Shown here in pieces: positions 6,086 to 8,781 of a stretch of 8,781 bases of DNA (position 1 is its first letter; each line of letters starts with the position of its first letter). This stretch comes from Acidiferrobacterales bacterium. GTDB lineage: Bacteria; Pseudomonadota; Gammaproteobacteria; Acidiferrobacterales; Sulfurifustaceae. The notes beneath the pieces are model-generated. The model did no database searches and was not told the origin of the DNA. It saw only the letters and a list, made by a program, of their open reading frames with translations. The stretch lies in the NCBI GenBank assembly GCA_919902095.1, contig CAKKQL010000067.1, positions 1 through 8,781 of the forward strand, in the 5' to 3' direction. The translations under genes and the position numbers were made by a program.

Positions 6086-7810
6086 TTAGTCCTCCATGCC
6101 GAAGGTGACGCGCGCGACTTGATCCAGGGTGGTAATGCCCTGGGCCGCGAGAATGATGGCGCTGCGGCGCAGGCTCTGGTAGCCGGGCTGCTTGCGGGCC
6201 ACCGAGGCGAATGTCAGCGGGTCGCCGGTGTGCATGGCATCGACCAGCGCCGCGTCCATTTCCAGAAACTCATAGATGCCGATACGCCCCTGGTAGCCGG
6301 TGCCGTTGCAATGACTGCAGCCGCGCCCGAACTTGAAGTGCAGGGTTTCGGCCTTGTCGCCGGCCTCGGCGCGCACGAGCGCCAGGTGCGCGGGCGAAAG
6401 CTCCGTGGGCTCGGCGCAGGACTCGCAGATGCGCCGCACCAGGCGCTGCGACACGATGCCGCGCAAGGACGCCGCCACCATGTACGGCTCCACGCCCATG
6501 TCGACCAGACGCAGCGCCGTCGAGATGGCGTCGTTGGTGTGCAGGGTCGAGAGCACCAGGTGGCCGGTCATGGCGGCGCGCAGGCCGATTTCGGCCGTTT
6601 CCTGGTCGCGCATTTCGCCCACCAGAATGATGTCCGGGTCCTGGCGCAACATGGAGCGCAGCACCCGCCCGAAGGTGAGCTCGATCTTGGGGTTGACCTG
6701 CGTCTGGTTGATACCGGTGATGCGGTACTCGATCGGGTCCTCGACCGTCAGGATTTTGACCTCCGGCCGGTTGAGTTCGAGCAGCGACGCGTAGAGCGTC
6801 GTGGTCTTGCCGCTGCCGGTCGGGCCGGTCACCAGCATCATGCCGTTCGGGCTGTGGATCGTGCGCCGAAAACGCTCAAGAATACCCTTGGGCATGCCCA
6901 GCTGTTCGAGCGTAAGCACACCCGAGAACGGATTGAGCAGACGCATCACCACCGACTCGCCCCAGGTCACCGGCATGGTCGAGATGCGCACGTCGATGCT
7001 CTTGTCGCGGATGCGCACGTTGCAGCGGCCGTCCTGCGGCAGGCGCTTCTCCGAGATATCGAGGTTGGCCATGAGCTTGATGCGCGTCGCGAGTGCGCCG
7101 GCGATGCGCCGGTCGGCCATGGTCTGTATGCGCAGCACGCCGTCCTGGCGGAAACGGATGCGCAACTCCCTCTCGTCCGGTTCGATGTGAATGTCGGAGG
7201 CGTTCACCTGCATCGCGTCCTCGAACATGCTCTGCAGCAGCTTCACCACCGGCGCGTCGGTCAGCCCCTCGGCGGCCGCGAGTTCGCCCAGATCCACGCC
7301 GGCGCCGGCGGCGGTGAGTTCCTGTTCGAGTTCCGCCGCCAGGCCCGAGATTTCCTCGGTGCGGCGGTAAACGCGATCGACGGTCTTGAGAAGCTCGGCC
7401 TCCTTGACCACGGCCAGGCGCAGCGGCTTGCGCAACGCGCGCGCCAGTTCGTCATAAGCAAAGATGTCGGTGGGGTCGGCCATGCCGACCAGCACGCCCT
7501 CGGTACGGTCCTCGAGCGCGATGGCGCGGAAACGGCGGGCGTACGCCTCCGGCAGCAGGCGCACGACCTCGGCCTTGTAATTGAAACGCTTGAGGTCGAT
7601 GTAGGGGATGTTGAGTTGCTGCGACAGAAAATTGAGCATCTGGTCTTCGGAGAGAAAACCGTTCTCGATCAGCACGCGCCCGAGCTTGCGCCCGCTCTTC
7701 TTCTGGTCCGCGAGCGCGGTGTTGAGCTGCTCCTGCGAAATGATCTTGTTGGCGATCAGCAGATCGCCGATTCGAATCTTTCTGGGCCGTTCGGCCGTCG
7801 TCACTGCCAT
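6086..7810 (-). CDS. mshE: MshE/PilB/GspE-type pilus assembly ATPase with c-di-GMP-binding MshEN motifs
   Basis: Cytoplasmic hexameric ATPase that powers pilin polymerisation. Numbered from the ATG (574 residues), an N-terminal MshEN domain shows two 24-residue motifs, R13-Q36 and K42-Q65, joined by KKSGR. This is the 24-5-24 layout of c-di-GMP-binding MshE. The catalytic core has Walker A GPTGSGKT (329-336), Asp box TVEDPIEYR (355-363), Walker B ILVGE ending at Glu399, and His box STLHTNDA (421-428). Two CxxC pairs (Cys462/465 and Cys498/501) should bind zinc. All key residues are present, so the enzyme looks active. I chose the ATG at 7808-7810 because GGGGG lies seven nt upstream. An in-frame GTG at 7835-7837 would add nine residues. 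It is the first gene of the cassette and diverges from trmL. Confidence 0.92.
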   Translation of the reverse strand: MAVTTAERPRKIRIGDLLIANKIISQEQLNTALADQKKSGRKLGRVLIENGFLSEDQMLNFLSQQLNIPYIDLKRFNYKAEVVRLLPEAYARRFRAIALEDRTEGVLVGMADPTDIFAYDELARALRKPLRLAVVKEAELLKTVDRVYRRTEEISGLAAELEQELTAAGAGVDLGELAAAEGLTDAPVVKLLQSMFEDAMQVNASDIHIEPDERELRIRFRQDGVLRIQTMADRRIAGALATRIKLMANLDISEKRLPQDGRCNVRIRDKSIDVRISTMPVTWGESVVMRLLNPFSGVLTLEQLGMPKGILERFRRTIHSPNGMMLVTGPTGSGKTTTLYASLLELNRPEVKILTVEDPIEYRITGINQTQVNPKIELTFGRVLRSMLRQDPDIILVGEMRDQETAEIGLRAAMTGHLVLSTLHTNDAISTALRLVDMGVEPYMVAASLRGIVSQRLVRRICESCAEPTELSPAHLALVRAEAGDKAETLHFKFGRGCSHCNGTGYQGRIGIYEFLEMDAALVDAMHTGDPLTFASVARKQPGYQSLRRSAIILAAQGITTLDQVARVTFGMED

Positions 7811-7837
7811 GGGCACACCCCCGCTGGACAGGCTCAC

Positions 7838-7961
7838 GCCTGGGTTATCGCCATAACTCTATATCATAAAAGGTAATGCACCAGCCCGCGCCCCCTGCCG
7901 GACTGGCCCGTGCCACCGGCAGCGGGTAATCCGCCCCGGCCCAGCCGCCGCCTGCCAAGCC
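7838..7961. promoter_or_regulatory. Divergent intergenic region between mshE-like gene and trmL
   Basis: These 124 nt must hold the promoters of the pilus cassette and of trmL. On the minus strand a -10-like TATGAT (7863-7868) lies about 50 nt before the ATPase start, but no good -35 is found 16-18 bp upstream, so an activator may be needed. Further up, TGGCACG resembles a sigma-54 -24 box but lacks the -12 GC. No clear plus-strand promoter or Shine-Dalgarno for trmL was seen. Confidence 0.4.
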
Positions 7962-8025
7962 ATGTTTCACGTCGTGCTCTACCAGCCCCGGATTCCGCCC
8001 AACACCGGCAACATCATCCGCCTGT

Positions 8026-8073
8026 CGACTCCAGGGATGGAGGAGGTAGGGCCGCGTCGGGAACACCGGCCGA
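8026..8073 (+). other. 48-nt in-frame insertion inside the first conserved motif of trmL
   Basis: Seventeen codons stand where TrmL has one (the Cys of RLCANTG), a net gain of 48 nt. The segment is GC-rich and contains ATGGAGGAGGTAGGG. A 9-nt word AACACCGGC near its right end also occurs about 50 nt earlier in the gene. No clear target-site duplication or terminal inverted repeat was found. Confidence 0.7.
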
Positions 8074-8401
8074 GCGCCAATACCGGCGCGCGACTGCACC
8101 TCATCGAGCCCCTCGGCTTCCGCCTCGATGACCGCGAGCTGCGGCGCGCCGGGCTCGACTACCACGAATGGGTGGAGGTTCAAACCCATCCGTCGCTGGC
8201 GGCCCTCCGGGACCGCGTCCATCCGCGCCGGCTGCTCGCCTTCTCCACGCGCGCGCGGCGCCGCTACGCTGAAGTGGAATACCGCGTCGGCGATGCGCTG
8301 CTGTTCGGCTCCGAGGCACGGGGGTTACCGACGGAGGTGTGGAGGGCGTACCCGAAGATTGCCGACTGCGCCTGCCGCTTCGGCCCGGCAACCGCAGCTT
8401 G

Positions 8402-8443
8402 TCTTCAGGTAAGACGAATGAGCGAAGCGAATAGGACGACGTT
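8402..8443 (+). other. About 42-nt insertion with in-frame stop in the C-terminal motif of trmL
   Basis: It interrupts the sequence encoding the conserved NRSLNLSNAV-type motif; the exact right edge is uncertain by a few bases (8443-8446). It contains GAATGAGCGAAGCGAATAGG and a small hairpin (GCGAA pairing with TTCGC at its right edge). This style of sequence recalls short dispersed extragenic repeats of proteobacteria, but no second copy exists in this window. Confidence 0.6.
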
Positions 8444-8516
8444 CGCCTTGCGAATGCCGTGGCCGTGGTGGCGTACGAAGCCTGGCGCCAGCGTGATTTC
8501 GCTGGCGGAGAATAAT

Positions 8517-8589
8517 TTCACAGGATTAACAGGATTAATTCGTAAAGCCTTTTAAGCTTTAATCCTGTTAATCCTGTGAATTGCTTTTT
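8517..8589 (+). terminator. Perfect 22-bp inverted repeat (REP-like) between convergent trmL and gpsA, probable terminator
   Basis: Arms 8517-8538 and 8559-8580 are exact reverse complements around a 20-nt loop. Each arm contains two tandem ACAGGATTA units, so the element is both a direct and an inverted repeat. On the plus strand it is followed by TTGCTTTTT, which suits intrinsic termination of trmL. It lies seven bases beyond the gpsA stop, and could also stop or stabilise that transcript, though the T-run is poorer there. It begins one base after the ancestral trmL stop. Confidence 0.85.
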
Positions 8590-8781
8590 ACTCCGCCTTC
8601 GACTCGCGCTTGAGCAACGCCTCAACCGCCGCCTGCGGCGCCAAGCCCTCGTACAACACGCGATAGACCTGCTCGGTGATCGGCATGTCGATGCCGCGGG
8701 CGCGGGCGCGCTGGTACACCTCGCGTGCCGTCGCCACGCCCTCCACTTCCTGACCCAGCTCGGCGAGGACGTCGGACAGCT
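8588..8781 (-). CDS. gpsA: NAD(P)+-dependent glycerol-3-phosphate dehydrogenase, C-terminal end (runs off window)
   Basis: The last 63 residues are visible, ending in TAA at 8588-8590; the rest lies beyond base 8781. The sequence LGQEVEGVATAREVYQRAR is followed by GIDMPITEQVYRVLYEGL and a short EALLKRE tail. This is the characteristic C-terminal end of bacterial GpsA. The enzyme makes sn-glycerol-3-phosphate from dihydroxyacetone phosphate for phospholipid synthesis in the cytoplasm. The gene converges on trmL, and gpsA and trmL are also near neighbours in E. coli (gpsA-cysE-trmL), which supports both calls. Confidence 0.92.
   Translation of the reverse strand, partial: LSDVLAELGQEVEGVATAREVYQRARARGIDMPITEQVYRVLYEGLAPQAAVEALLKRESKAE

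Larger units (their letters stand above)
7962..8515 (+). pseudogene. trmL: Broken tRNA (cytidine/uridine-34-2'-O)-methyltransferase TrmL
   Basis: TrmL is a SPOUT methyltransferase that 2'-O-methylates the wobble base of leucine tRNAs. The start FHVVLYQPRIPPNTGNIIRL and the stretch LRRAGLDYHEWVEV, then FGSEARGLP, match E. coli TrmL (YibK) closely. Three lesions interrupt it: a 48-nt in-frame insertion (8026-8073) splits the IIRL-CANTG motif; a one-base deletion near 8334-8343 shifts the frame before LRLPLRPGNRSL; and an insertion of about 42 nt (8402-8443) with an in-frame TAG splits RSL from NAVAVVAYEAWRQ. Removing both insertions and restoring one base gives 154 residues, almost the usual length of about 157. 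The unshifted frame runs on to 8555 through the downstream repeat and is not a natural C-terminus. Sequencing error could explain the frameshift alone, but not the insertions. Confidence 0.85.

Noticed and set aside
7811..7837. Upstream GTG start for the mshE-like gene
   Set aside because: It would add nine residues of no family character and has a poorer ribosome binding site than the ATG at 7810. It remains possible.
6119..7876. 585-codon open frame on the plus strand
   Set aside because: It mirrors the mshE-like gene almost exactly, and its His/Ala/Gln-rich translation has no known motif, while the minus strand shows all ATPase motifs.
7892..7916. Sigma-54 promoter upstream of the mshE-like gene (TGGCACG on the minus strand)
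   Set aside because: The -24 box is perfect, but the required GC of the -12 box is absent at the right spacing.
8516..8555. A natural extended C-terminus of TrmL reading through to 8555
   Set aside because: The extension is translated from the inverted repeat in the wrong frame, while the true C-terminal motif AVAVVAYEAWRQ is found in the shifted frame ending at 8515.

Overview
The window looks like part of a high-GC proteobacterial chromosome, most likely gammaproteobacterial. The reasons are the trmL–gpsA neighbourhood (also close together in enteric bacteria) and MSHA-type pilus genes. No rRNA, tRNA, CRISPR array or transposase gene was seen.

From 1 to about 7.84 kb everything reads on the minus strand and forms a compact type IV (MSHA-like) pilus cassette. 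In transcription order: a GspE/MshE-type assembly ATPase with an N-terminal c-di-GMP-binding (MshEN) signature (6086-7810); a GspF/MshG inner-membrane platform protein (4824-6047); an atypical minor pseudopilin with a long leader and a calcium-loop-like motif (4172-4756); and three MshA-like pilins in tandem (3700-4134, 3109-3549, 2591-3031). A textbook intrinsic terminator follows at 2524-2565. Beyond it lie two tandem paralogues of the O-antigen ligase/polymerase (Wzy_C) superfamily: a complete 668-residue protein with a TPR-like tail (475-2481) and the first 139 residues of a second one (<1-418). Their position directly behind the pilins suggests pilin O-glycosylation, but this is inference.

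The last two pilin genes are identical base for base over 439 bp, from start codon to the last base of the stop codon, while their flanks are unrelated. They therefore encode one protein under two different upstream regions: a good sigma-70-like promoter for one, and a sigma-54-like GG-N10-GC element with a perfect Shine-Dalgarno for the other. This fits gene conversion between pilin paralogues. The assumed working model is: the ATPase (c-di-GMP-gated) and platform protein assemble the pilins, and the ligase-like proteins decorate them. Secretin, alignment proteins, prepilin peptidase and retraction ATPase are not in this window.

From 7.96 kb the plus strand carries a broken trmL (tRNA 2'-O-methyltransferase). 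It has a 48-nt insertion in the first conserved motif, a -1 frameshift, and a second insertion of about 42 nt with a stop codon. Subtracting these restores a normal 154-residue protein. A perfect 22-bp inverted repeat separates it from the convergent 3' end of gpsA (8588->8781, minus strand).
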